Shown one piece after another: positions 9,092-17,490 of a stretch of DNA of 64,000 nt. Position 1 is the stretch's first letter, and each line of letters starts with the position of its first letter. The position numbers and the translations under genes are program-made. Source of the DNA: Acinetobacter tianfuensis (GTDB lineage Bacteria > Pseudomonadota > Gammaproteobacteria > Pseudomonadales > Moraxellaceae); assembly GCF_003611465.1 (NCBI RefSeq), contig NZ_RAXV01000004.1, forward strand, positions 1 through 64,000, read 5' to 3'. The notes under the pieces were generated by a model. It worked only from the letters and a program-made list of their open reading frames with translations, made no database searches and had not been told where the DNA came from.

Positions 9092-9412
9092 TTAGGACTC
9101 CTCAATAGAAAACCAATACCGGGGTGAACGGATTTACCCCAAGTTGCTCAAAATGAGCGAAAAAATAATCGGAGTATTATACGATAAAAGCGCCGAAAAC
9201 ATAAGGAAAGCAGAACAACTTCCATAGATTGTTACAACTAAAATCATGTTTGTTTTTTAAACACTGTTTTTATACACATATCTGCAAATCCTTGTACTTA
9301 AAACCTCACTCTTATGCATAAAAAACGATATTCGCTTCAATAAATAAGCACTTTTATATATATAGAAAGATGTTAAAGTAGCTAAATAATTAATCAGAAC
9401 GATGATGGAAAG
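9092..9412. other. Divergent intergenic region, ettA / metY-type gene
   Basis: On the ettA side, 30 bases before its start, is an 8-bp stem with a CGGA tetraloop (GGGGTGAA at 9121-9128, TTTACCCC at 9133-9140). A 5-bp stem follows (GCTCA at 9146-9150, TGAGC at 9154-9158). Both would lie in the ettA 5' leader. The other half is AT-rich and should hold the promoter of the gene at 9413; no SAM riboswitch core was seen. Confidence 0.45.
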
Positions 9413-10690
9413 ATGACCTATAAAGACGAAACCTTAGCAATTCATGCGGGATATACACCCGAGGCAACCACCAAAGCTGTTGCAGTGCCTATCTATCAAA
9501 CGACCTCTTATGCGTTTGACAATACGCAGCATGGTGCTGATTTATTTGATTTAAAAGTTCAGGGGAACATTTATACCCGTATCATGAACCCGACCACTGC
9601 TGTGCTGGAGCAGCGCGTTGCGGCACTTGAAGGCGGTATTGGCGCATTGGCATTGGCTTCAGGCATGGCAGCCATCACCTATGCCGTGCAAACGATTGCC
9701 GAAGCCGGCGACAATATTGCCTCAGTTTCCACACTCTATGGCGGCACCTACAATCTATTTGCACACACTCTGCCGAAACAAGGCATTGAAGTGCGCTTTT
9801 TTGATTATCAAAACCCTGAAGCGCTGCGCAATTTAATTGATGCCAAAACCAAACTGGTTTTTGTTGAATCCATCGGCAACCCTTTAGGCAATATTATTGA
9901 CCTCGAAGCTATCTCAAAAATTGCTCATGAATATGGCGTTCCCGTTATTGTTGACAACACTGTAGCCACACCTGTGCTGCAAAAATCGTTTGAATTCGGC
10001 GCAGATATCGTTGTACATTCATTGACCAAATATATTGGCGGTCACGGCAACTCCATTGGCGGCATGATTGTTGACAGCGGCAAATTCCCTTGGGGGGAAC
10101 ATGCAGAACGCTTCCCTGCTTTAAATACACCGGACCCAAGCTATCACGGTGTGAATTATGTCGAAGCCCTAGGCGCAGCCGCTTATATCGCCCGCGCCCG
10201 TGTTGTGCCTCTGCGCAATACTGGCGCCGCGATCAGCCCGCAAAATGTGTTCCTCATCTTGCAAGGTCTAGAAACACTTAGCCTGCGGATGGAGCGCCAT
10301 ACAGAAAATGCGCTGAAAGTTGCTGAATATCTGAAAACACACCCTAAAGTAAAATGGGTGAACTACGCAGGTTTAAAAGATCACCCTCAGCATGCTTTGG
10401 CGCAAAAATATGTAAAAGGCAAGCCATCCGCAATTTTATCTTTTGGTGTGCAAGATGGACTGGCTGGCGGCACCCGCTTTATTGATGCACTGCAGCTGTT
10501 CACCCGTTTAGTAAATATTGGCGATGCGAAAAGCTTGGCTTGCCACCCTGCAACCACGACACACCGCCAACTGAATGAAGAAGAATTAAAAGCTGCCGGC
10601 GTCAGTATTGATATGGTACGTTTATCCATTGGTATTGAACATGCAGATGACCTGATTGCAGACTTAGAACAAGCGCTTGCGCAAGTCTAA
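9413..10690 (+). CDS. metY: O-acetylhomoserine (thiol)-lyase, PLP enzyme
   Basis: A cytoplasmic PLP-dependent enzyme of the Cys/Met metabolism family. It condenses O-acetylhomoserine with sulfide to give homocysteine, the direct sulfhydrylation route to methionine. The 425-aa product has the N-terminal TLAIHAGYTPEATTKAVAVP block, the PLP-Lys segment VHSLTKYIGGHGNSIGG near residue 208, and a C-terminal SIGIEHADDLIADL. A length over 420 aa and the extra insertion favour MetY over MetB/MetC. It is monocistronic, with a strong terminator behind it. Confidence 0.92.
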   Translation: MTYKDETLAIHAGYTPEATTKAVAVPIYQTTSYAFDNTQHGADLFDLKVQGNIYTRIMNPTTAVLEQRVAALEGGIGALALASGMAAITYAVQTIAEAGDNIASVSTLYGGTYNLFAHTLPKQGIEVRFFDYQNPEALRNLIDAKTKLVFVESIGNPLGNIIDLEAISKIAHEYGVPVIVDNTVATPVLQKSFEFGADIVVHSLTKYIGGHGNSIGGMIVDSGKFPWGEHAERFPALNTPDPSYHGVNYVEALGAAAYIARARVVPLRNTGAAISPQNVFLILQGLETLSLRMERHTENALKVAEYLKTHPKVKWVNYAGLKDHPQHALAQKYVKGKPSAILSFGVQDGLAGGTRFIDALQLFTRLVNIGDAKSLACHPATTTHRQLNEEELKAAGVSIDMVRLSIGIEHADDLIADLEQALAQV

Positions 10691-10710
10691 ATTATTTTAT
10701 TTTGCTCAAA

Positions 10711-10741
10711 AAAACCTCCATAGCGCGCTATGGAGGTTTTT
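10711..10741 (+). terminator. Terminator of metY
   Basis: A perfect inverted repeat: AAAACCTCCATAGCG (10711-10725) and CGCTATGGAGGTTTT (10726-10740), with a T-rich tail. Confidence 0.85.
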
Positions 10742-10992
10742 CTCTTTTAAATCTTTCAATATTCTCTTGATTTATTTTTGATAGTTGGTAAAAATCAAAT
10801 ATCAGAACAATCGAAATTAGAGCAAATACTCTAATTTTATTTTTAAATTCAACAAGTTAATTTGTAGCTTTTCATACATAATCCGCTATCATACACGCTT
10901 AGCCCTGCGCTCTTCTTCACCATGCGCAGTAAACTCAATACCCCATAAAAACAAACACGCTGAATCACATTTATTCAATCAGGGAACTAAAC
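10742..10992. other. AT-rich upstream region of acr1 with an inverted repeat
   Basis: No ORF. A perfect 9-bp-arm inverted repeat (AAATTAGAG at 10814-10822, CTCTAATTT at 10829-10837, 6-nt spacer) lies about 155 bases before acr1 and could be an operator or a weak hairpin. Confidence 0.4.
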
Positions 10993-11880
10993 GTGAAACA
11001 AAGATTAGAAAAACACTTTCGTGAGAAAGTGGATGGCAAAATCATTTTAATTACTGGCGCATCCAGCGGGATTGGCCTGACGACAGCACACCGCTTAGCC
11101 GATGCAGGCGCGCATGTCTTATTGGTATCCCGGACCAAAGAAACGCTAGATGAAGTAAAAGCTGAGATTGAAGCCAAAGGCGGTAAAGCTTCGGTATTCC
11201 CTTGCGATTTAAATGATATGCAGTCTATTGATGACGTATCAAAACAGATTTTTGCCTCTGTCGATCACATTGATATTTTGATTAACAATGCTGGCCGATC
11301 AATCCGCCGCGCTGTATATGAGTCGACAGACCGTTTTCATGATTTTGAACGCACCATGCAGCTGAATTATTTCGGCGCAATCCGTTTAATTATGAATTTG
11401 CTGCCGCAAATGATGATCCGCCGTGAAGGACATATCATTAATATCAGTTCAATCGGCGTATTGGCAAATGCCACCCGTTTCTCTGCTTATGTTGCGTCAA
11501 AAGCTGCACTGGATGCTTTTAGCCGCTGCCTGTCTGCAGAAGTACATTCGCACAAAATCGCGATCAGCTCTATTTATATGCCTTTGGTGCGTACACCAAT
11601 GATCGCCCCAACTAAAATTTATAAATACGTGCCAACCCTTTCACCAGAACAAGCTGCAGACCTTGTGGCTTATGCGATTGTGAAACGTCCGAAAAAAGTT
11701 GCAACCCATTTGGGCCGTTTGGCATCTATTACCTACTCCATTGCGCCAGACATCAACAATAAACTGATGTCGATTGGCTATAACCTGTTCCCAAGCTCGT
11801 CTGCCTCTGTAGGCAAACAAGAAAAACTGAACTGGGTGCAAAAGGCCTATGCCCGCCTCTTCCCCGGTGAGCACTGGTAA
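10993..11880 (+). CDS. acr1: Fatty acyl-CoA reductase, SDR family (Acr1-like)
   Basis: Predicted to reduce long-chain fatty acyl-CoA to the fatty aldehyde with NADPH, the first step to wax esters in Acinetobacter. The 295-aa product is a short-chain dehydrogenase: cofactor motif TGASSGIG at residues 21-28, NNAG near 98, Ser in INISSIG, and YVASK active-site Tyr/Lys near 168-172. Length, the segment RFSAYVASKAALDAFSRCLS and the C-terminus YARLFPGEHW match my memory of A. baylyi Acr1 very closely. Neighbours show no wax-ester partner; the wax synthase is usually elsewhere. A generic SDR ketoreductase is the alternative. Confidence 0.85.
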   Translation: MKQRLEKHFREKVDGKIILITGASSGIGLTTAHRLADAGAHVLLVSRTKETLDEVKAEIEAKGGKASVFPCDLNDMQSIDDVSKQIFASVDHIDILINNAGRSIRRAVYESTDRFHDFERTMQLNYFGAIRLIMNLLPQMMIRREGHIINISSIGVLANATRFSAYVASKAALDAFSRCLSAEVHSHKIAISSIYMPLVRTPMIAPTKIYKYVPTLSPEQAADLVAYAIVKRPKKVATHLGRLASITYSIAPDINNKLMSIGYNLFPSSSASVGKQEKLNWVQKAYARLFPGEHW

Positions 11881-11895
11881 GATAGTCCAGCCCAT

Positions 11896-11922
11896 AAAAG
11901 AGCCCTGTTCAGGGCTTTTTTT
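11896..11922 (+). terminator. Terminator of acr1
   Basis: AGCCCTG (11901-11907), TT loop, CAGGGCT (11910-11916), then a T-run. Confidence 0.8.
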
Positions 11923-11981
11923 ATTGGGTTTTCTCCAGCATCTTTGCTAAATTGGACATGGATAAAATCAAATGTATAACA

Positions 11982-13289
11982 ATGAAAATTCAAAAAATTG
12001 CTATTATTGGCGCAGGTACAGCTGGATTAGCGGCAGCCGCCCTGCTGGCAGCTCAAGGACATCAAATTTGCATCTTTGAGAAAGTTTCAAAGCTGGAGCC
12101 AGTTGGCGCTGGATTATTATTACAGCCCGCAGGCCTTGCTGTTTTTGAGCATTTAGACATATTAGAACCAGCCCTAAAGCTTGGTGCTGCGGTTACGGGG
12201 CTTGAGGGACGATTAGCAGGCGGTAGCTTGCTCATCAACAGTCATTATCGGCAAGCAGATGAACATTTTTACGGCCTAGGCATTCACCGTGCAGCACTTT
12301 GCCATCTCCTAGCATCCAAAGTCCGTGAATATCCTCAACATGTTGAGTGGTGCATGGCGCATGAAGTTCAAGAACTTCAAGAATCCAGTGACGGTATAAA
12401 CGTGATTGGACAATCCGCAGATCAAGCATTTCAAAGTCAATTTGATCTTGTGCTGATCGCCAATGGCGCACGCAGTCATTTACGTCCAAAAGCGTGGGAA
12501 AAATTTAACCAAGCTTATCCGTGGGGCGCGAAATGGATTATCGTACCCGAATGTGATGTGCTGAATCCGCAAATCCTGCATCAGTTTTATGACCGCTCCA
12601 ATATCATGATGGGCGTGATGCCTACAGGAGCAGTACCCGCTCAACCAGAACAGCGCCTTTCGAGTATTTTCTGGAGTTTGCCTACAGCAGAGTTAGATGG
12701 ATTTTTAAAAACAAAGGCAGCACAGCAGCAATGGCTCTTAGACGTGTCAAAACGCTGGCCAAATGCTGCCGAATGGCTAGAACATGTGATTCCACATCCT
12801 GATGGTCCTCAGCAATGGCTGTCTGCTAATTATCGTGATGTTGTACTCAGTAAATTCGGTGCAGGGCGAATTGGAATATTAGGTGATGCCGCCCATGCCA
12901 TGAGCCCGCAGCTTGGACAAGGCGCCAATATGGCATTGCTCGACGCATGGGCCATCAGTCAGGCTTTGTATCAAACACAAAATCAGGATACTTTTTCGCA
13001 GCAAAATCTATGGCAGCATTATCATCAGCTACGTTTATCTTCAGTGCGTTTTTATCAATTTTTCAGCCGCTTGCTGACGCCATTTTATCAATCCCATCAC
13101 CGCTGGACAGCGCCGCTGCGTGATTATTCGTTTCGCGCCATGTATCAGCTGTCTTTTTTCCGCAGAGAAATGGCCATCACAATTTCAGGCCTAAAAACTG
13201 GCGCATTTGGACAAATGAATTATGCCGATATTGCCCGTAAGCCAGCAGATGATTCTGCGGCAGAACTGCGTAACTTAAAATTTGATTAA
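11982..13289 (+). CDS. FAD-dependent monooxygenase, UbiH/PHBH-like
   Basis: A flavoprotein aromatic hydroxylase of the p-hydroxybenzoate hydroxylase fold, using NAD(P)H and O2. The 435-aa product has the N-terminal dinucleotide motif IGAGTAGLAAAALLAAQG (about residues 9-26), with Glu at the end of the second strand (IFEK). It also has the FAD ribityl motif GDAAHAMSPQLGQGANMALL near residue 305. The frame is open from a TTG at 11952 and an ATG at 11958, but the ATG at 11982 puts the Rossmann motif at the usual distance. Substrate unknown. It is not an obvious ubiquinone gene, since no ubi neighbours are present. Confidence 0.82.
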   Translation: MKIQKIAIIGAGTAGLAAAALLAAQGHQICIFEKVSKLEPVGAGLLLQPAGLAVFEHLDILEPALKLGAAVTGLEGRLAGGSLLINSHYRQADEHFYGLGIHRAALCHLLASKVREYPQHVEWCMAHEVQELQESSDGINVIGQSADQAFQSQFDLVLIANGARSHLRPKAWEKFNQAYPWGAKWIIVPECDVLNPQILHQFYDRSNIMMGVMPTGAVPAQPEQRLSSIFWSLPTAELDGFLKTKAAQQQWLLDVSKRWPNAAEWLEHVIPHPDGPQQWLSANYRDVVLSKFGAGRIGILGDAAHAMSPQLGQGANMALLDAWAISQALYQTQNQDTFSQQNLWQHYHQLRLSSVRFYQFFSRLLTPFYQSHHRWTAPLRDYSFRAMYQLSFFRREMAITISGLKTGAFGQMNYADIARKPADDSAAELRNLKFD

Positions 13290-13329
13290 GAATTAACTCC
13301 CCATCATTAGTCTGATGGCTTACACTATG

Positions 13330-13362
13330 ATGCTGCTCAAGTGCTGCGGCATTTATTTTTTT
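13330..13362 (+). terminator. Terminator before hisIE
   Basis: ATGCTGC (13330-13336) pairs with GCGGCAT (13346-13352) with one G-U; a run of T follows. It separates the monooxygenase from hisIE. Confidence 0.6.
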
Positions 13363-13386
13363 GATTTTTAAATTGGTGAAATCCTC

Positions 13387-14169
13387 ATGAACAACGTGCA
13401 ATGGCTCGATGAAGTAAAATTTAACGAACAAGGCTTAGTGCCTGCTATTGCACAGCATCATCAAACTGGCCGTGTTTTGATGGTGGCGTGGATGAACTGC
13501 GAAGCGCTGGCGCTGACTGCAGAAAAAAACCAAGCCGTTTATTTCTCACGCTCACGCAGCAAGCTTTGGCACAAAGGCGAAGAATCTGGTCATTTTCAAA
13601 CCGTGCATGAAATTCGCCTAGACTGCGATGCAGACGTGATTGTGCTGCAAATTGAACAGCATGGCGGTATCGCTTGCCATACAGGCCGTGAGTCTTGCTT
13701 CTACCGCAAACTAACCCCAAATGGCTGGGAAATTGTTGATGCGCAGCTGAAAGATCCTTCTGCAATTTACGGCGAAAAATCTGCTAACCCGCATACCATT
13801 GCCATGAATGCCTCAAATGCTCAGTCTGAGCAAATTGAAGTACTGGATTACTTAGGCAAAATGATGGCTGAGCGTAAAGCCGCAGATCCAGACTCATCTT
13901 ATGTGGCAAAGCTATACCACAAAGGCCTCAACAAAATTTTAGAGAAAATTGGCGAAGAAAGCATTGAAACCATTATTGCTGCCAAAGACTTTAAAGCTGA
14001 AGCCAATGAAGATAACAAAAACGATTTAATTTACGAAGTAGCTGATCTTTGGTTCCATACCATCGTGATGCTGGGTTATTTCGACCTAGAGCCGCAATTG
14101 GTGCTGAATGAGCTGGCGCGCCGTCAAGGCTTGTCAGGCTTAGTCGAAAAAGCTAACCGTACTCACTAA
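13387..14169 (+). CDS. hisIE: Bifunctional phosphoribosyl-AMP cyclohydrolase / phosphoribosyl-ATP pyrophosphatase
   Basis: Catalyses steps 2 and 3 of histidine synthesis: PR-ATP to PR-AMP, then ring opening to ProFAR. The 260-aa product has a HisI domain in the first ~130 residues. Its metal-binding segment is [15 protein letters not shown], followed by [12 protein letters not shown] with the zinc Cys residues and VAWMN near the start. A HisE domain follows ([20 protein letters not shown], then [12 protein letters not shown]) with the MazG-like acidic motif. The fused arrangement is complete and in frame. It sits outside any his operon in this window. Confidence 0.95.
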   Translation: MNNVQWLDEVKFNEQGLVPAIAQHHQTGRVLMVAWMNCEALALTAEKNQAVYFSRSRSKLWHKGEESGHFQTVHEIRLDCDADVIVLQIEQHGGIACHTGRESCFYRKLTPNGWEIVDAQLKDPSAIYGEKSANPHTIAMNASNAQSEQIEVLDYLGKMMAERKAADPDSSYVAKLYHKGLNKILEKIGEESIETIIAAKDFKAEANEDNKNDLIYEVADLWFHTIVMLGYFDLEPQLVLNELARRQGLSGLVEKANRTH

Positions 14170-14183
14170 ACTGACACCTCGCA

Positions 14184-15686
14184 ATGACTGAACAGAAGAA
14201 ACCGAGCGCGACCTATGAGCAGGCGACTGCCATAGATAACGCACGTCTTGGCAAATCCTTTAAAGTCATTGCTTATGCGGGCACAGGTAAAACCACTACC
14301 CTGCAAATGATCAGTGAAGCCATGCCGCAGCGCCGAGGCATGTATTTGGCCTTTAACAAGGCCATTGCCACCGAAGCGCAAAGCAAATTCCATGGTAATG
14401 TTGACTGCCGCACGTTCCACTCGCTGGCATTTCGCAGTGTTCCACGTGGAGTGACCGACAAACTGCGGCTGCCGCGCCTAAGCCCAAGCTTTTTAGCCAA
14501 AGAATACCGGCTGACACCTGTCACGCTGCGCCGCATGATGGGCGGTCGTTATGAACAATATGTCATGATGCCGTCCCGCCTTGCCAGCTTAGTGGCTAAT
14601 GCAGTCAGCTACTTCTGCTCGACCAGTTCACAATATCCTGCACCGCGCCATATTCAAGCGCCAAGCTGGCTGCACCCAGATGATATTGAGGCACTGCAAA
14701 AACACCTTTACCCTGCTGTTGAAAAGCGCTGGCTGGAATCCATCGACCCGCATCATCAGGCGGGTATTGGTCATGATATTTACTTAAAACTTTGGGCGCT
14801 GTCTGAACCGAATATTCCTGCTGACTATGTGCTGTTTGATGAAGCTCAAGATGCTGACCCGCTGATGCTGGGTATTTTGCTGAAACAGCGCAATACCCAA
14901 GTCATTTATGTCGGCGATGCCCATCAGCAGATTTACGCATGGCGCGGCGCAGTAAATGCCATGCAGCAGCTGCCGCTGCCTGAATCCCGCTTAACAACAT
15001 CTTTTCGTTTTGGCGAAGAAATTGCCTTAAATGCCAATGCCATTTTAGGTGCGCTGAATGAGACTGTCCCCTTGCTGGGCAACCCGCTGCTGAACTCTAA
15101 AGTGGTCAACAAACCGCATATCAAACAGCGCGATGCAATATTATGCCGTACCAATGCCCGCGCCATGGAGCTGCTGCTGGCTGGACTGGTACATGGCGAA
15201 AAAGTCAGCCTGCAGGCAGACCATGCCAAACTTAACCGTTTTGTCGATGCCGCTGCCATGCTGAAGCAAGGCAAACGTGTCACGGATGTGCCTGAATTAG
15301 CATGGTTCAACTCTTGGCATGATGTGCATGAATATTGTGAAACCAATGACGGCAGCGACATCAAGCCGCTGGTGAAACTGGTTGATGAACATGGAACAGA
15401 TCCGCTGAAACGCGCACTGGCAAAAATTACGCCTATTGATCAGGCCGATTACATTATTTCAACCGCACATAAGGCCAAGGGCTTAGAATGGAACCGTGTG
15501 CACATTGAAGATGATTACCAGTTCCGCCTGAATGACAAAGAATATAAAATTAGTGATGAAGAGTTAAGATTGCTTTACGTGGCATGCACCCGTGCTAAAG
15601 TAAGCTTAAATATCCACCATATCTATGATCTGGTACAGCAATTAAAAAAAGAAATGCCGAAATCATTGCGCAAAGCCGTCAGCTAA
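14184..15686 (+). CDS. UvrD/FBH1-like superfamily 1 DNA helicase
   Basis: A 500-aa ATP-dependent 3'-5' type helicase. All core SF1A motifs are visible: I (AYAGTGKTTTL, residues 30-40), Ia (YLAFNKAIATEA), II (LFDEAQDAD), III (VGDAHQQIYAWRGA), IV (TTSFRFGEE), V (STAHKAKGLEW) and VI (LLYVACTRAK). It is shorter than UvrD or Rep (about 700 aa), lacks the large 1B/2B insertions, and resembles the compact FBH1-like helicases. It begins 14 bases after hisIE. A bridging 21-codon ORF and the ATPase gene follow with no gap, so they are probably one operon. A catalytically competent enzyme is predicted; role unknown. Confidence 0.88.
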   Translation: MTEQKKPSATYEQATAIDNARLGKSFKVIAYAGTGKTTTLQMISEAMPQRRGMYLAFNKAIATEAQSKFHGNVDCRTFHSLAFRSVPRGVTDKLRLPRLSPSFLAKEYRLTPVTLRRMMGGRYEQYVMMPSRLASLVANAVSYFCSTSSQYPAPRHIQAPSWLHPDDIEALQKHLYPAVEKRWLESIDPHHQAGIGHDIYLKLWALSEPNIPADYVLFDEAQDADPLMLGILLKQRNTQVIYVGDAHQQIYAWRGAVNAMQQLPLPESRLTTSFRFGEEIALNANAILGALNETVPLLGNPLLNSKVVNKPHIKQRDAILCRTNARAMELLLAGLVHGEKVSLQADHAKLNRFVDAAAMLKQGKRVTDVPELAWFNSWHDVHEYCETNDGSDIKPLVKLVDEHGTDPLKRALAKITPIDQADYIISTAHKAKGLEWNRVHIEDDYQFRLNDKEYKISDEELRLLYVACTRAKVSLNIHHIYDLVQQLKKEMPKSLRKAVS

Positions 15687-15752
15687 ATGCTGCGCGGCAC
15701 AGGTAAAGACACATACGCGATGACGGCAGCCCATTCCACAGGTGCCGTATGA
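15687..15752 (+). CDS. 21-codon ORF bridging helicase and ATPase genes
   Basis: An ATG at 15687 follows the helicase TAA directly (TAA-ATG). The frame runs 21 codons to a TGA that overlaps the ATPase start as ATGA (15749-15752). The predicted peptide starts MLRGTGKDTY. The exact abutment on both sides suggests coupled termination and re-initiation rather than a functional peptide. Whether it is translated is unknown. Confidence 0.35.
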   Translation: MLRGTGKDTYAMTAAHSTGAV

Positions 15753-17146
15753 AAATAAAATCAATTCAGCTTAAGCACACACTGCACTTTACCGACCTGC
15801 ATGCCGAGTTTAACTATCATGATTTGCCTATTACACTCATTTTAGGCGAACAATGCTCAGGCAAAACCTCGATCTTGCGCTTTAGCTACCAAGCGCTGAC
15901 ATGGTTTGCAGCCCGCTATAAAGATCTGCGCACAGCAGGTGTTGTCATGCTCGACCAAGATATTTTACTTAACCGTCTGCAATCTAAAATTGATGTTCAA
16001 ATTGAATTTCCAGAAGAAATCGGCTCATTTGCAGAAACTGCCGACTTAAAAGACACTGATCTGCAAAAATGTTCATGGCAGCTGTATAAAACCCTGAACA
16101 GCCAAGGTGTCGGCATCAGCAAAGTTGAAACGCAGCAGCTGGAAGATATGGTGCTGTTATATCAGCGCGCGCTGCGCAATGATCCGCTGCTGGGTTTACC
16201 TTTAATTGCGTATTATCCAGCTGAACGTTTTGTAAATGAAATTAACCTGCTGAATAAAAATAATCCTGCAATCTTCCAAGCGCCTTATGCTTACGAAATT
16301 TCAGCAATTCCATTTACAACATTCACCCGTTTTTTTGAATGGTTCCGAGAAATCAGCGACATTGAAAATGCCCAAAGTGCACAGCTGATACAGCACATCC
16401 TCGAAAAGAATCAGCAAAAAAATACACTCAACGATACATCACACTATTTAGAACAGAAAATCATCCAAGCGCATACCGAATTATATGCTCCCGCACTTGG
16501 TGCACTGCGCCAAGCTGTACAGACTGTCATTCCAGAGATCAGCAATATATGGCTGCAATATCAGCCTAAACTGCAAATGATGGTGAATTGCCAAGGTCAA
16601 ATCATGATGTTCCAGCAGCTGTCTAACAGCATGCGCAATCTTCTCGCTCTCGTTGGCGACATCGTGCGCAGAATGTGTCTGCTCAATCCCTCTAGCCTCT
16701 ATCCCTGCCAAGAAGGAGACGGGATTTTGATGATTGATGCGATAGACCATCAGCTTGACCAAAACATGTCTCAAGCCATACTCAGCCGTTTTCATCAAGC
16801 TTTTCCTCGCCTGCAAATTTTAGCAACCGGCAGCCGTCCCGAATTGCTGGAACAGGCTTCACGCTTCCAATGCCTGCAGTTAGAGCATCAGCAGCTGCAC
16901 AGCATTGAACCCGAACGCTGGCAGCAGGAATATGAAAAGATTTATGCAGCGCTTCATTTAGAGACTGACACGGGATCAACTGAAGAAAGCCCTCTGCCAA
17001 AACTTCAGGACATTACTGCAGAAAATACAAAGGTGCAGGCTGTATATCTGCAAATTCAGGAACAGCTGGATGAACATCAGCGTCTGGAGCTGATCCAAAT
17101 GCTGCAAGGCAACGACACCGCTCCCGATCATCAGCCTTCACCCTAA
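15749..17146 (+). CDS. AAA/ABC-type ATPase (COG3950-like) with degenerate catalytic motifs
   Basis: A 465-aa protein built like the RecF/SMC-type AAA_21/COG3950 ATPases. Walker A is GEQCSGKT (residues 33-40), and the family's AYYPAER motif is at 154-160. The signature region is LSNSMRNLLALVGDIVRRM (291-309), where the family usually has LSDGYR. Walker B is GILMIDAIDHQL (325-336), where LIDEID is expected, so the catalytic Glu is Ala331. The H-switch region reads LATGSRPELL, where ATTHSP is usual. Nucleotide binding is plausible and hydrolysis doubtful. No TOPRIM or nuclease domain is visible. Its start overlaps the small ORF behind the helicase, so the two proteins are likely partners. Function unknown. 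Confidence 0.8.
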   Translation: MKIKSIQLKHTLHFTDLHAEFNYHDLPITLILGEQCSGKTSILRFSYQALTWFAARYKDLRTAGVVMLDQDILLNRLQSKIDVQIEFPEEIGSFAETADLKDTDLQKCSWQLYKTLNSQGVGISKVETQQLEDMVLLYQRALRNDPLLGLPLIAYYPAERFVNEINLLNKNNPAIFQAPYAYEISAIPFTTFTRFFEWFREISDIENAQSAQLIQHILEKNQQKNTLNDTSHYLEQKIIQAHTELYAPALGALRQAVQTVIPEISNIWLQYQPKLQMMVNCQGQIMMFQQLSNSMRNLLALVGDIVRRMCLLNPSSLYPCQEGDGILMIDAIDHQLDQNMSQAILSRFHQAFPRLQILATGSRPELLEQASRFQCLQLEHQQLHSIEPERWQQEYEKIYAALHLETDTGSTEESPLPKLQDITAENTKVQAVYLQIQEQLDEHQRLELIQMLQGNDTAPDHQPSP

Positions 17147-17229
17147 GTGCCTCTTGATTGTTATTTAAATTCGGCGCCTTTATTTTCACTTCTGCTCACA
17201 AAAAGGCCGAATGCTTATTTGATGTCCCC

Positions 17230-17257
17230 TTGGATAGTTTCATGAGGCGTATAATAT
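17230..17257 (+). promoter_or_regulatory. Candidate promoter of the mrp operon
   Basis: TTGGAT (17230-17235) and TAATAT (17252-17257) are 16 bases apart; a perfect TATAAT overlaps at 17250-17255 but only 14 bases away. Either would give a leader of about 225 nt before mrpA. Confidence 0.4.
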
Positions 17258-17318
17258 TTGCTTGATGCACGAAAAAGATTGAAGTTGGGCATTGCCTGTA
17301 ATATGATCGGTTTTATTT

Positions 17319-17481
17319 GCGAATTCCATATTGAAATCGGAATTTGCTATCGCATATCTGCTGCGCAATACAGCTTTTCGATTTTTTAATCACATAAAGG
17401 CTTTCAAGATTCAGTTTTTGGATTGTTCTTTGCAATCCTTCAGTCCTTGAAAGATTTAGATTCACTCTAGGTTTAGACCTA
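17319..17481 (+). promoter_or_regulatory. Structured leader upstream of the mrp operon
   Basis: Three stem-loops lie in the 170 bases before mrpA. A: GCGAATTCC (17319-17327) pairs with GGAATTTGC (17339-17347) with one G-U. B: CTTTCAAG (17401-17408) pairs with CTTGAAAG (17446-17453), enclosing GGATTG (17420-17425) with CAATCC (17433-17438). C: TAGGT (17468-17472) pairs with ACCTA (17477-17481), just where a ribosome-binding site would be. I do not recognise a known riboswitch class. Confidence 0.4.
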
Positions 17482-17490
17482 ATCACGACA

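Noticed and set aside
9160..9412. SAM riboswitch before the O-acetylhomoserine sulfhydrylase gene
   Set aside because: No SAM-I, SAM-II or SAH core elements were found in the AT-rich region.
14184..17146. Gabija-like (GajA/GajB) defence system
   Set aside because: The order is helicase then ATPase, and the ATPase shows no TOPRIM nuclease domain and lacks catalytic motifs, so the name is not justified.
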